Source of the DNA: Aliitabrizicola sp041905595
GTDB taxonomy: Bacteria > Pseudomonadota > Alphaproteobacteria > Rhodobacterales > Rhodobacteraceae
Direction: 5' to 3'
NCBI GenBank assembly: GCA_041905595.1
Contig: JAYRKT010000020.1
Span: forward strand, 1 to 64,000
Length of the DNA stretch: 64,000 nt
Shown: one piece after another, positions 7,796-17,137 of the stretch
How positions within the stretch are numbered: the first letter of the stretch is position 1
Layout of the letters: each line of letters starts with the position of its first letter
Made by a program: the position numbers and the translations under genes
The notes under the pieces: generated by a model
Seen by the model: only the letters and a program-made list of their open reading frames with translations
What the model was told of the DNA's origin: nothing
Databases searched by the model: none

Positions 7796-9118
7796 TCACA
7801 TACCTAGCAGACGGGGCAGGGCCAGCGAGATTGCAGGGACATAGGTCACGATCAGCAGGAAGAAGAGCATGCTCAGCAGCCAGGGCCAGACAGCCACCGT
7901 CAACTCGGTGATGCCCATCTTTGTTATGCCGCTTGCGACATAGAGGTTCAGGCCGACCGGAGGATGGCACATGCCGACCTCCATGTTGACGACAATCATG
8001 ATGCCGAAATGCACCGGATCGATCCCCAGCCGCACGGCCACCGGGAACAGGATCGGCGCCATGATCAGGACGATTGACGAAGGTTCCATGAAGTTGCCCG
8101 CCGCCAGCAGCAGGATATTGACCAGGATCAGGAACATCCACCAGTTCAGCCCGGCGTTGACCATCCATTCGCCCAGGGCCTGGGGGATGTTCTCATGGGT
8201 CATGAGGAAGCTGAACAGGACCGCGTTGGTTATGATGTACAAGAGCATCGCCGACATGTTGGCCGATTGCAGCAAGACGCGAGGCACGTCTTTCAGGCTC
8301 ATGTCCTTGTAGACGAAAACTGCCACTACAAAGGCGTAGACTGCAGACATCGCGGCGGCTTCGGTCGGGGTAAAGATGCCGGTATAGATGCCGCCGATCA
8401 CCACAACGATCAGCAGCAGGCCCCACATCGCTTCGCGGAAAGCGGTCCAGCGCCCGGTCAGATCGGTCCTTGGCAGCCTTGGATAGCCGTGTTTCCTCGC
8501 GCGGAACCAGGTCGTGAATGCGAGGAAGCCGGCCAGCATCAGGCCCGGCACGACGCCCGCCATGAACAACTCACCCACGGAAGCGGAAGACACCAACTCG
8601 CCGTCCGGCCCCTTCACCTGCATGCCGCTTGTGGCGACCGCATACATGACCATGACGATCGAGGGCGGGATCAGGATTCCCAGTGCGCCGCTGGTGGTGA
8701 TGACCCCGGCACCGAATTGCTTGGGAAAACCCTGCGCGACCATGGCGGGAAGGATGACCGAGCCGATAGCGACAACGGTTGCCGGAGATGAACCCGAAAC
8801 GGCGGCGAACAGCGCGCAGGCGATGACGCCCGCAAGACCAAGCCCTCCGTGCCAATGCCCGACCATGGATGTGGCGAAGTTGATCATCCGCTTCGCCACT
8901 CCGCCATGGGTCAGGAAGTTCCCCGCCAGGATAAAGAAGGGGATCGCCATGATCTCGAATTTCTCGATTCCGGTGAAAAGCTTCAGCGCCACCGTGTCGA
9001 TCGGGACCTCCGTCATGGTGAAGAGGAAGCTGAGGACGGTCAGGCCGAGGGCAATGGAAATCGGCATCCCTGTCAGCATGAGCACGATGAGGAGGCCGAA
9101 GATGATAAGAGCGCTCAT
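7796..9118 (-). CDS. dctM: C4-dicarboxylate TRAP transporter large permease DctM
   Basis: 440 residues, typical for DctM. It is strongly hydrophobic throughout, with the TRAP-T large-subunit pattern (opening MSALIIFGLLIVLMLTGMPI, then SGALGILIPPSIVMVMYAVA). It is the sodium-coupled membrane subunit of the malate/succinate/fumarate importer. It follows dctQ by one base on the minus strand, giving the order dctP-dctQ-dctM. The divergent sensor/regulator pair dctSR reproduces the Rhodobacter capsulatus dct locus, which supports the dicarboxylate assignment. Confidence 0.9.
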   Translation of the reverse strand: MSALIIFGLLIVLMLTGMPISIALGLTVLSFLFTMTEVPIDTVALKLFTGIEKFEIMAIPFFILAGNFLTHGGVAKRMINFATSMVGHWHGGLGLAGVIACALFAAVSGSSPATVVAIGSVILPAMVAQGFPKQFGAGVITTSGALGILIPPSIVMVMYAVATSGMQVKGPDGELVSSASVGELFMAGVVPGLMLAGFLAFTTWFRARKHGYPRLPRTDLTGRWTAFREAMWGLLLIVVVIGGIYTGIFTPTEAAAMSAVYAFVVAVFVYKDMSLKDVPRVLLQSANMSAMLLYIITNAVLFSFLMTHENIPQALGEWMVNAGLNWWMFLILVNILLLAAGNFMEPSSIVLIMAPILFPVAVRLGIDPVHFGIMIVVNMEVGMCHPPVGLNLYVASGITKMGITELTVAVWPWLLSMLFFLLIVTYVPAISLALPRLLGM

Positions 9119-9119
9119 G

Positions 9120-9797
9120 TTACTTGTCCTTCCAGTCTTCCGTCAGGTCGCGCGGGGTCAGGTTGGATTGCAGGACTGCCTCGCCGACCTCATCCAGGCC
9201 TTCCGGGTCCAGGCCATCGACATGGCCATGGTCGTGGTGCGGTAACTCACCCGTCCGATAGAAGCCGAAGGCAACCTGCAGGAAGCGGAAGCACATCAGC
9301 GAGGATCCGAGTGGGATCGCCAGATAAACAAGCCACATCGGCAGTTCGAGGTCGGGCGAGGTGGCCGACGCATGGGCCATGTGCCACACGAAGTTCGCGC
9401 CCAACGTACCGATCGTTCCGGTGAACAGCGCCCCTGCCAGAAGGCCGAACAGAATGAAGAACCTTCTGCGCGGTGCCTCCATCCGGTTGATCAGCACGTC
9501 TATGCCGACATGAATGCCGGTGCGCACACCATAAGCCGCGCCGAATTTCGCCATCCAGACGAACAGGATGATGGTCAGTTCCTGAGCCCAGACCAGATTG
9601 ATCGCTTTCAGGCCGAAAAACACTGACTTGGCTGCGGCAGATATTCCCGGGAAGCCGCTGGATCTGAAGAACGCCACGGCGTCAGCAGCGAGGCCAAGGG
9701 CGTAACGATGGGTCACCGAGGCGAAGATGATGATGGTCGCAGCCGCAATCAGGACGCCGATCAGCACCTCTTCGGCCCGGTCAAGCAGGCGTAGCAT
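9120..9797 (-). CDS. dctQ: C4-dicarboxylate TRAP transporter small permease DctQ
   Basis: 225 residues with four predicted membrane segments (around residues 10-30, 70-88, 108-128 and 150-170). It has the DctQ features WAQELTIILFVWMAKFGAAYG and RTGIHVGIDVLINR. The length and the long segment between the first two helices match the DctPQM type. A histidine-rich tail (HHDHGHVDG) precedes a polar C-terminus; such tails vary between species. It sits between dctP and dctM and forms the membrane complex with DctM. Confidence 0.9.
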   Translation of the reverse strand: MLRLLDRAEEVLIGVLIAAATIIIFASVTHRYALGLAADAVAFFRSSGFPGISAAAKSVFFGLKAINLVWAQELTIILFVWMAKFGAAYGVRTGIHVGIDVLINRMEAPRRRFFILFGLLAGALFTGTIGTLGANFVWHMAHASATSPDLELPMWLVYLAIPLGSSLMCFRFLQVAFGFYRTGELPHHDHGHVDGLDPEGLDEVGEAVLQSNLTPRDLTEDWKDK

Positions 9798-9826
9798 GGC
9801 CTGACCTCCGAATTGAGGGAAAGGGA

Positions 9827-9850
9827 CGCGGTCGCCAGTGGCAGGCCGCG
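9827..9850 (-). other. Intercistronic hairpin between dctP and dctQ
   Basis: CGCGG at 9827-9831 pairs with CCGCG at 9846-9850, with a small inner GCC/GGC stem, 15 bases after the dctP stop codon. No U-run follows. It is the weakest of the six hairpins found behind binding-protein genes in this window. Confidence 0.4.
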
Positions 9851-9865
9851 CGAGGTGGTTGCAGC

Positions 9866-10870
9866 TTATTGTCCAGTCGCGGCCTTTACCGCCGCGATGG
9901 TCTCGGCGCCGATGCGCCCGGCCATCTCCTCATGCACCGGAGCCAACGCTGCGATCCAGGCGGCGCGCTCTTCCTCGGTCATGTCGTGAAACTCGGTCGT
10001 GCCTGCGGCCTTCATCGCCTCAAGCGCCTTTTCGTTCTCTTCCTTGGCGATCGAGTTCGCATAGTCCGTAGCCTCGGCCATGGCCTTTTCCAGCCCTGCG
10101 CGAACACCTTCCGGCAGGCCGTCCCAGAACTGCTTGTTCACGATCACCGCATAGCCGAGATAGCCGTGGTTCGAGACAGTTGCATGGGTCTGAACCTCAT
10201 GCATCTTCTGTGTGAACATGTTTGATGGCGGATTTTCGGTCCCGTCCACAACGCCTGTCTGGAGCGCCTGATAGACTTCGGAAAAGGCCATCACCTGCGG
10301 CACTGCGCCGAGGGCGTTCATCTCGGCTTCCAGTACCTTTGACGACTGGATGCGCATCTTCAGGCCCAGGAAATCGTCAGGCGTGATCAGGGGGCTGTTG
10401 GCCGACATGATCTTGAACCCGTTGTCCCAATAGGCGAGGCCCTTGATGCCCTTGTCTTCCAGCTTGGCGAGCAGGGACCTGCCTACTTCGCCCTGTGTGA
10501 CCGCATGCAAAGCTTCGTAGGAAGGAAAGATATAGGGCAGATCGAATACCTCGAAATCCTGCACGCCAAGCGGGCCGAATTTGGCCAGCGACGGAGCAAG
10601 CATCTGCACCGCACCAAGCTGCAGCGCCTCCAGTTCTTCCTTGTCCTTGTAAAGCTGGCTGTTGGGATAGACCTCCACGTCGACTTTACCGTCCGTGTAC
10701 TTCTCGGCCAGTTCCTCAAACTTCGTGGCCGCCTTGCCCTTCGGCGTGTCGGGTGCCACGACATGGCTGAACTTGATGACGATCTTGTCCTGAGCGAGCG
10801 CAGGAACGGCGAAGGCAAGAGCAAGGGCGGTAGCGCCGGCCAGACCGGCAAGGCTGCGACGGGTCAGCAT
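9866..10870 (-). CDS. dctP: C4-dicarboxylate TRAP transporter substrate-binding protein DctP
   Basis: 334 residues from the ATG at 10868-10870, preceded by GGAGGAG at good spacing; the frame is open further upstream but codes nothing protein-like there. The signal peptide MLTRRSLAGLAGATALALAF ends near VPALAQ. The mature part is a TRAP periplasmic receptor (IKFSHVVAPDTPKGKAATKF; MRIQSSKVLEAEMNALGAVP, where the conserved arginine binds the substrate carboxylate). It delivers malate, succinate or fumarate to DctQM. It is the first gene of dctPQM and is divergent from dctS. Confidence 0.92.
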   Translation of the reverse strand: MLTRRSLAGLAGATALALAFAVPALAQDKIVIKFSHVVAPDTPKGKAATKFEELAEKYTDGKVDVEVYPNSQLYKDKEELEALQLGAVQMLAPSLAKFGPLGVQDFEVFDLPYIFPSYEALHAVTQGEVGRSLLAKLEDKGIKGLAYWDNGFKIMSANSPLITPDDFLGLKMRIQSSKVLEAEMNALGAVPQVMAFSEVYQALQTGVVDGTENPPSNMFTQKMHEVQTHATVSNHGYLGYAVIVNKQFWDGLPEGVRAGLEKAMAEATDYANSIAKEENEKALEAMKAAGTTEFHDMTEEERAAWIAALAPVHEEMAGRIGAETIAAVKAATGQ

Positions 10871-11084
10871 GTGATTCTCCTCCATTCTCCGCCCTCCCGG
10901 CGGATCAATATGCTGATGCCGAATTGCCCTCGCCGGCGCTATTGTGGCTAACCGCAATGGACAGACACCAGGCCGCGGTGTCAAATCCGGCCCGTGTCCA
11001 ACGGGAGGATGGGGCACGATTGACAGGTTGAGCCAAAAACTCGCCGCCGCGGGCAACCCGGAAACCCGGGTGACGGAGAGCCTT

Positions 11085-13001
11085 ATGCGCTCGCGACCGT
11101 GGGATATTCTGTCGCTTGTCCCACTGCTCTCCATTCTTGCACTCGTCGCCTTGGTTGGCGCGCTCGTCTGGGGCTTGGGCCGTGCGGACGAGGAACGCGC
11201 CCGATCGAAGCTTGCGACCGACGCGCTATGGGTTGAGCAGACACTGCGCTTCCAGATGGCGGTGGACGAAGACATGCTTGTCCGTCTTGCGCTAGATGCA
11301 GCCAGTGGCGCGGCGCCGGATATCTTGGCGGCCCGCGCCAGACTTCATATCGCTGCGAACCCCGAAACCCTGTCGATCAAATGGTTCGACAGCGAAGGAC
11401 GTATCGTCTTCTCCGTACCCGATGGGATGGATGCCAGCGAAGACGATCTGGTCCGGCGCCTCCTGCATTCTTCGGCCACGACCCCCCGACCCGTCTATGG
11501 TGTGGCCGCCGGCGGCGTTGCACCCATGGCGCTGCGCATCTCCAGCGGCTCTGGCGGGGTCTTGGTCGCGGCTGTTTCCCTGCCCTTGATGCTTGACCGC
11601 CACATCCCCTGGTGGATTGCCGAGCAATATGCCGTTCGGCTGACCAGCGGCTCCGAGACGCTGGCCGAACGCGCTCGTCGCCGGGTGGACGAAGGTACGC
11701 CCGCTCACGCGATCAGCTTCGATCCTCCGCTTGCGGGCACCGTCCTGACCATCACTGCATATGACCGTCCGCCCGCGCTGGGCAATACGGCCCTGCTGGC
11801 CGCGATCATCGGCCTTGCCGCATTCGCGGTTCTGACCCTGATTGCAGTGCAGCGCAACGCCACCCATCGCCGCCGGGCCGAGGAACGCCTCCGCGCCGAA
11901 ATGGCCTTCCGTCGCTCGATGGAGGAAAGCCTTACCGTGGGTCTCAGGGCCAAGGACCATCAGGGCCGCATCCTTTATGTGAATGCGGCATTCGCCAAGC
12001 TCGTGGGGATTCCGGCCGACACACTGATCGGACTGACGCCTCCGATGCCCTATTGGTCGCCTGGCAGCATGGACGAAACACTGGCCCGCCAGCGCCAACT
12101 GGCAGAGGGAAAAATTGTCCCGCAGAGCTTCGAAACCCGCTTTCGCCGCGCCGATGGGGCCGAAATCGATGTACATGTCTATGAGGCCCCGCTCATCGAC
12201 TCTGCGGGCCGGCATCAGGGCTGGATGGGCTCGATCATCGATATCACCGAAGCCAAGGCCGCCGCCCGCCTGGCCCGGGCCCAAGACGAGAGCTTGGCGC
12301 GCACGGGGCGGCTTGTAACCCTTGGAGAGATGGCCTCGACGCTTGCACATGAGCTAAACCAGCCGCTCGGTGCAATCGCCTCTTATGCCGCCGGCGGTTT
12401 GAACCTGATCGAGTCCGGGCGCGGCGATCCGGCGCTTCTGAAGCCCGCTCTTGAGAAGCTGGCGGCGCAAGCACGCCGGGCTGGCTTAATCATCAGGCGA
12501 ATCCAGGACTTCGTGAAGAAGCGCGAACCCCAGTTCACCAGCCTGGACCTCTCGGAAGTCGCGACGGACGCGATAGGGCTTCTTGCCGCCGACGCCCGTG
12601 AAATGCGGGTGAGGCTGCAAGCGGATCTTCCCGAGAGCCCGCCGCAGATTTTGGCCGACCGCATCCTTGTCGAACAGGTCCTCGTCAACCTCATCCGAAA
12701 TGGAATGGAGGCCATGGCCGAAGGTCCACGAACCGGTGACCAGCTAACCGTTCGGCTGGTCACTCTGCCCGGGGCCTTGCAATTGCAGGTTATTGATCAG
12801 GGGCCCGGCATCCCCGACGCCCTTAGCCAACAGCTGTTCGATCCTTTCACTTCGACAAAGCGGCAGGGGATGGGCATGGGGCTCAACATCTGTCGCTCCA
12901 TCGTGGAATTGCATCATGGCAGCCTGTCCCATGGCCCGAACCCAGGGGGAGGAACGGTCTTTTCCATCATCCTCCCCCTTCCTGAAGAGGGTACCGCATG
13001 A
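11085..13001 (+). CDS. dctS: C4-dicarboxylate sensor histidine kinase DctS
   Basis: 638 residues from the ATG at 11085, which has GGAGAG 4 bases upstream; the open frame extends to 10944 but that part overlaps the dctP leader and looks non-coding. Order: membrane helix at about 10-30, periplasmic sensor of about 200 residues, second helix at about 233-255, PAS domain at about 275-390, HisKA with phospho-histidine in LAHELNQPLG near residue 421, and HATPase (VNLIRNGMEAM, DQGPGIPD, GMGMGLN). It senses external dicarboxylates and phosphorylates DctR. It is divergent from dctP and overlaps dctR by four bases, as in R. capsulatus. Confidence 0.88.
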   Translation: MRSRPWDILSLVPLLSILALVALVGALVWGLGRADEERARSKLATDALWVEQTLRFQMAVDEDMLVRLALDAASGAAPDILAARARLHIAANPETLSIKWFDSEGRIVFSVPDGMDASEDDLVRRLLHSSATTPRPVYGVAAGGVAPMALRISSGSGGVLVAAVSLPLMLDRHIPWWIAEQYAVRLTSGSETLAERARRRVDEGTPAHAISFDPPLAGTVLTITAYDRPPALGNTALLAAIIGLAAFAVLTLIAVQRNATHRRRAEERLRAEMAFRRSMEESLTVGLRAKDHQGRILYVNAAFAKLVGIPADTLIGLTPPMPYWSPGSMDETLARQRQLAEGKIVPQSFETRFRRADGAEIDVHVYEAPLIDSAGRHQGWMGSIIDITEAKAAARLARAQDESLARTGRLVTLGEMASTLAHELNQPLGAIASYAAGGLNLIESGRGDPALLKPALEKLAAQARRAGLIIRRIQDFVKKREPQFTSLDLSEVATDAIGLLAADAREMRVRLQADLPESPPQILADRILVEQVLVNLIRNGMEAMAEGPRTGDQLTVRLVTLPGALQLQVIDQGPGIPDALSQQLFDPFTSTKRQGMGMGLNICRSIVELHHGSLSHGPNPGGGTVFSIILPLPEEGTA

Positions 13002-13606
13002 CTGGCCCGCTCCTTACCGTCCACATCGTCGACGACGAAGAGGTCATCCGCGACAGCATTGCCTTCCTTTTCGCCTCGCGCGGGATCGAGACCCGGCTCT
13101 GGCCCTCGGGCGAGGCTTTTCTGGCGGCCTGGCCGCAAGTTGATTGCGGCTGCATCATCCTTGACGTCCGCATGGACGGCATGTCGGGCCCCCAAGTTCT
13201 CGATGTGCTGCTCTCCGAGGGCACGCCGCCGCCGGTGATTTTCCTGACCGGCCATGCCGATGTGCCGCTTGCGGTGCAAAGCTTGAAGTCGGGCGCCTTC
13301 GATTTCGTGGAAAAGCCCTTCAATGACAACCAGATCGTCGATCTGACACTGAAGGCCTTGGAGCTGCACCGCAGCCGAAGCGCTGCCTCCGCCACCCGGG
13401 CAGAGGTCAATGCCCGCCTCGCCACGTTGTCGTCTCGCGAGGTCGAGGTGATGCAATTGATGCTGCAGGGGCAGATGAACAAGCAGATCGCCGACCGTCT
13501 CGGTATCGCCATGCGCACCGTCGAGGTTCATCGTGCCCGGGTGCTGCAGAAGACCGGCGCGCGAAACTCGGTCGAACTGGCGCAAATCATGGCCCGATTG
13601 CTCTGA
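12998..13606 (+). CDS. dctR: C4-dicarboxylate response regulator DctR (FixJ/NarL type)
   Basis: 202 residues. Receiver domain at about 7-120 with acidic pair D12-D13, phospho-acceptor D56 (IILDVRMDGMSG) and K106 (EKPF). A LuxR/FixJ-type helix-turn-helix follows at about 140-202 (LSSREVEVMQLMLQGQMNKQ). The ATG overlaps the dctS stop as ATGA. Together with DctS it should activate dctPQM. The FixJ-type output domain, rather than the sigma-54 DctD type of rhizobia, agrees with the Rhodobacter DctR lineage. A short GC hairpin (13610-13623) follows the stop but lacks a U-run. Confidence 0.88.
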   Translation: MTGPLLTVHIVDDEEVIRDSIAFLFASRGIETRLWPSGEAFLAAWPQVDCGCIILDVRMDGMSGPQVLDVLLSEGTPPPVIFLTGHADVPLAVQSLKSGAFDFVEKPFNDNQIVDLTLKALELHRSRSAASATRAEVNARLATLSSREVEVMQLMLQGQMNKQIADRLGIAMRTVEVHRARVLQKTGARNSVELAQIMARLL

Positions 13607-13724
13607 TTTGGCGCCTCGGCGCCGTCAGGCCCAGCCCGCCTAGCGGGAAAGCGCGGGCCAAACTCCGTTTCGATTGCGACATCACAAAAAAACAGGTAAT
13701 CGTAAATTAGAAATGGAGACTCGC

Positions 13725-14714
13725 ATGCTCGGTGAACGTTTTGCTACCCGGATCAACTCCTTCGCGTCGAGGGCGCACTCCTATTGGCCGGGCCTTAGCG
13801 GCAAGCCGAGCCTGCGGCAGATGGTCGAACGTGCGGCCACGGTCCAAGGGCTGACCGAGCTTGATCTGAACTACCCGGACCATCTGACGGCCGATCCCAA
13901 GACGACTGCCGCGATGATCGCGGATGCGGGCCTGAGCCTCAGCGGCCTTGCCATGCGCTATTACGGCAATCCTGCCTTCAAGCGGGGTGCCTTCACCAAC
14001 CCCGATCCTGTCGTGCGGCGTGAATCGATCGACCTGACCAAGCGCGGGATCGATGCCGCCCGCGAGATGGGGGCCCCGATGATGACGCTCTGGCTGGGGC
14101 AGGACGGCTTCGACTACAACTTCCAGTGCGATTACGCGCAGCTTTGGGAGGCCGAGATTTCTGGCATCGCGGAGGTAGCCGCCCATGATCCGGATTGCCT
14201 TGTCGGCATCGAATACAAGCCAAACGAACCAAGATCTTGCAGCCTGCTTCCGGATGCGGCGACAACGCTGCTGGCGATTTCCGAGGTTGGGTTGCAGAAC
14301 CTTGGCGTGACCATCGATTTCGCGCACTCGCTCTACGCCAATGAAACACCCGCGTTGGCCGCGACCCATGTCATGCGCCGAAGTCGGCTCTTGGGGCTTC
14401 ACCTGAACGACGGCTATGGCAAGCGCGACGATGGCCTGATGGTCGGGTCCGTGCATGAATATGCGACGCTGGAACTTCTGCAGGCGGTCAAGCGCCGCGG
14501 CTTCGACGGGGCGATCTATTTCGACACCTTCCCCGATGCCTCGGGTCTGGATCCTGTGGCGGAATGCGCGGCCAACATCAGGACCGTCAGGCGCCTGCTG
14601 GCTGCGGTTGACCGGATGGAGGGCAACAACAGTCTGGGCGTGGCACAAAGCAGGCAGGACCCGGTTCTCGGGCATGGGGCCGTGCGTGCGGCGCTGGATG
14701 GGGCAGCAGCCTGA
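13725..14714 (+). CDS. Sugar isomerase/epimerase, xylose-isomerase-like TIM barrel
   Basis: 329 residues from the ATG at 13725, which has GGAG 6 bases upstream; further upstream in-frame ATGs at 13674 and 13713 lack a site. Metal-binding residues expected of this fold are visible in GIEYKPNEPR (Glu), TIDFAHS (Asp), GLHLNDGYG (His/Asp) and the late YFDTFPDA (Asp). It should interconvert an aldose and ketose or epimerise a keto sugar in the cytoplasm; the exact sugar is not evident. It opens a plus-strand group with an RpiR regulator and a PfkB kinase. A TAAT-N5-ATTA element (13697-13709) lies just before the start. Confidence 0.75.
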   Translation: MLGERFATRINSFASRAHSYWPGLSGKPSLRQMVERAATVQGLTELDLNYPDHLTADPKTTAAMIADAGLSLSGLAMRYYGNPAFKRGAFTNPDPVVRRESIDLTKRGIDAAREMGAPMMTLWLGQDGFDYNFQCDYAQLWEAEISGIAEVAAHDPDCLVGIEYKPNEPRSCSLLPDAATTLLAISEVGLQNLGVTIDFAHSLYANETPALAATHVMRRSRLLGLHLNDGYGKRDDGLMVGSVHEYATLELLQAVKRRGFDGAIYFDTFPDASGLDPVAECAANIRTVRRLLAAVDRMEGNNSLGVAQSRQDPVLGHGAVRAALDGAAA

Positions 14715-14817
14715 CTTTACAGACATTGGTGGATTCTGTGTTGTTTGGTGTGTGCCGGGGGCAATTGCCGTTGGTGAAGAACCGGGCAAGGCAATGATTG
14801 GCAGACGGGGATGAAGA

Positions 14818-15672
14818 ATGGGTGATCCGAGAGCCGTGGGCGCGCAGATCCGCATGCGATTGCCAAGCCTGACGCCGCTCGAGGGCAAGGTTGCAGCCGA
14901 CATATTAGCGCGCAAGGACATCACTACGGATACCCCTCTGAAGCAGGTCGCCGAAGGCTCGGGTGTATCCGAGGCAATGGTCGTCAAGGTTGCCAAGAAG
15001 CTTGGCTTCGGCGGCTTCCGCGAGTTCCGCCAGGGCCTGATCGATTACTACGCTCAGGACTCGGCCATGATGCATTCCGAGATCTCGAGTTCCGATACCT
15101 CGGGCGAGATCGTCCAGAAGGTCTTCCGCACCGCGATGCAGGCGCTCGAGGAAACCTTCGCCATCCTCGACCTGGAGGCCTTCGATCGTGCGGGCGACTT
15201 CATCGCGCGGGCGAGTCAGCGCGATTTCTACGGTCTCGGCGGATCGGCGCAGATCGCCTGCGACATCAGCCACAAGTTCCTGCGGATCGGCATCCGCAGC
15301 TCGGTCTTCGACGACGCTCACATGATGATGATGTCCGCTGCGCTGCTTGGACCAGACGATGTCGCGATCGCGTTTTCGCATTCCGGCGCCACTTCGGCCG
15401 TTCTGGATGCGATCGAACTTGCGCGGCGCAACGGCGCGCGGACGATTGCCATAACGAATTATCCCGAAAGTCCCGTCGCGCGGGCCGTCGACGTCGTGCT
15501 TTGCTCGACGGCGCAGAACTCGCCGCTTCTCGGTGAAAACGCCACGGCGCGGATCGCCCAGCTGAACCTGCTCGACGCGCTGTTTGTCGCGGTGGCGCAG
15601 CGTGATCGTGCCGCCGCCGAAGCCAATCTGAGCCGGACAATGCGGGCCGTGCAGACCAAGCGCAGGACATGA
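14818..15672 (+). CDS. MurR/RpiR-family transcriptional regulator with SIS domain
   Basis: 284 residues. An N-terminal helix-turn-helix of RpiR type spans about residues 1-80 (GSGVSEAMVVKVAKKLGFGG) and a sugar-isomerase (SIS) sensor domain spans about 120-260 (DFYGLGGSAQIACDISHKFL; AFSHSGATSAVLDAIELAR). It should bind a phosphosugar and control neighbouring sugar genes. It lies between the TIM-barrel isomerase and the PfkB kinase on the same strand, so it is likely their regulator. No symmetrical operator was convincing in the 103 bases before it. Confidence 0.85.
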   Translation: MGDPRAVGAQIRMRLPSLTPLEGKVAADILARKDITTDTPLKQVAEGSGVSEAMVVKVAKKLGFGGFREFRQGLIDYYAQDSAMMHSEISSSDTSGEIVQKVFRTAMQALEETFAILDLEAFDRAGDFIARASQRDFYGLGGSAQIACDISHKFLRIGIRSSVFDDAHMMMMSAALLGPDDVAIAFSHSGATSAVLDAIELARRNGARTIAITNYPESPVARAVDVVLCSTAQNSPLLGENATARIAQLNLLDALFVAVAQRDRAAAEANLSRTMRAVQTKRRT

Positions 15673-15678
15673 CCGAAC

Positions 15679-16560
15679 ATGGCACCTTCCGATACTGTCC
15701 TTGTCGCCGGATCGCTTCACTACGACATCATGGTCGAAGCCGATCACCTGCCACGCCCGGATGAAACCGCGGTCGGGTCGCGTTGGTATCCGAAGTTCGG
15801 CGGCAAGGGCGGTAACCAGGCCGTGGCCATAGCCCTTGCCGGTGGACGGGTGCGGATGCTCGGGGCGGTCGGGACAGATGACTTCGGCAATTTCCTTCGC
15901 GCCGGACTTAAATCCGCCGGGGTCGATGATCGTCATGTCGCGACGCTGTCCGACCACGGATCGGGGATGAGCGTCGCAATTCAGGACCGTGCCGGCGACT
16001 ATGCGGCAACCATCGTATCCGGAGCGAACCTGTTCATCCCGCTGCCGGCCAACACGGCCGATCTTTGGTCGGGGATCGGATTGGTCGTCTTGCAGAACGA
16101 GGTATCCCCGGCGCTCAACGTTTCGGTTGCGCAAAAGGCTCGCTCCCTCGGCATTCCGACCTTGCTGAACGCAGCTCCGTGGAGGGATCTGGCGCCCGAC
16201 TTCGTCGAACTTGTCGACATTCTTGTGGTAAATGCCGTCGAGGCCGAAATGATGGGCGCCGGCAAGGTCGACAGTCTTGAGGCCGCCCGTGCCGCCGCCG
16301 ATCACCTGGCGCATCGTTTCGGCAGCGTCGTCGTCACGGCGGGCGGCAATGGGCTTGCCGCGAGCAGGGCCGGACAGGAGACGATCGTCTTGCCGGCCGA
16401 AAGGGTCAAGGTCGTGTCGACCCATGGGGCAGGGGACGCCTTCATCGGAGCCTTTGCCGCCGCAACCATTCAGGGCGAGCGTCTGAAAGAGGCATGCCAA
16501 CGCGCATCGCACGCAGCCGCGCTGCATGTTGCAGGCAAGTCGCGGGCTGCTGCCGTCTGA
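15679..16560 (+). CDS. Ribokinase-like carbohydrate kinase (PfkB family)
   Basis: 293 residues. The N-terminal PfkB signature FGGKGGNQAVAIALAGG and the C-terminal catalytic motif THGAGDAFIGAFAAA (anion hole and base Asp) are intact. It phosphorylates a sugar or sugar derivative with ATP in the cytoplasm. The gene starts 6 bases after the RpiR stop, so the isomerase, regulator and kinase form one functional set. Overall it is ribokinase-like, but ribose specificity is not proven. It ends 15 bases from the convergent gluconokinase gene. Confidence 0.85.
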   Translation: MAPSDTVLVAGSLHYDIMVEADHLPRPDETAVGSRWYPKFGGKGGNQAVAIALAGGRVRMLGAVGTDDFGNFLRAGLKSAGVDDRHVATLSDHGSGMSVAIQDRAGDYAATIVSGANLFIPLPANTADLWSGIGLVVLQNEVSPALNVSVAQKARSLGIPTLLNAAPWRDLAPDFVELVDILVVNAVEAEMMGAGKVDSLEAARAAADHLAHRFGSVVVTAGGNGLAASRAGQETIVLPAERVKVVSTHGAGDAFIGAFAAATIQGERLKEACQRASHAAALHVAGKSRAAAV

Positions 16561-16575
16561 CGATCGCGGCAGGGA

Positions 16576-17088
16576 TCAGGCCTGACTGACGGTGTCCGGC
16601 GAGAGGGTCAGCGCGGCAAGTGCCCGCTCAACCAGATTGTTTGGGGGCATTGTTGCGTCGAGTGTCACGCCATGCTCGTCTGCCGACAGCGCCTCGAGGC
16701 TGGCAAGCTGGCTTTCCGCCAAGGCGGGGTTCATAAAATGACCGCGGCGCATCTCCATGCGCTGCCGTGCCTCGGGCAAGTCAAGGGTGAGATGCACCAG
16801 AAAGACCGGCCCGTTCGCGCGCAGGATGTCCCGGTAGCTCTTTCGCAAGGCTGAACAGCTGGCGACCACGCCATCGCTCTCTTGTGCGATCGCGACCGCC
16901 AGCGACCGCAACCATGGCTCACGCATCCTGTCGTTCAACGCCTGCCCCGCGGCCATGGCCTGGACATTCTCGGGCGGATGGAAGCTGTCACCTTCGAGGA
17001 AGGGATACCCGAGCTTCCGGGACAGGAGCTTGCCGATGGTCGACTTGCCACAACCCGAGACGCCCATCACGACGATCCTGCGCGACAT
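16576..17088 (-). CDS. gntK: Gluconokinase
   Basis: 170 residues from the ATG at 17086-17088, in line with the 165-180 usual for GntK; an in-frame TTG at 17121 would add 11 residues that are not GntK-like. Motifs: P-loop MGVSGCGKST, then EGDSFHPPENVQAMAAGQAL and CSALRKSYRD. It phosphorylates D-gluconate, or a similar aldonate, to the 6-phosphate. As last gene of a LysR-linked minus-strand unit with two dehydrogenases, it may act on an aldonate made by that pathway rather than on gluconate itself. Confidence 0.87.
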   Translation of the reverse strand: MSRRIVVMGVSGCGKSTIGKLLSRKLGYPFLEGDSFHPPENVQAMAAGQALNDRMREPWLRSLAVAIAQESDGVVASCSALRKSYRDILRANGPVFLVHLTLDLPEARQRMEMRRGHFMNPALAESQLASLEALSADEHGVTLDATMPPNNLVERALAALTLSPDTVSQA

Positions 17089-17137
17089 CGCCTGGGGCTC
17101 GTTCAGCGATTGAATGGTCAAAGTGGAACCCCGCTGG

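Noticed and set aside
9866..11275. A 469-codon version of DctP reaching into the dctS leader
   Set aside because: The extra 135 residues are not protein-like, overlap the divergent promoter, and would bury a good signal peptide and ribosome site at 10870.
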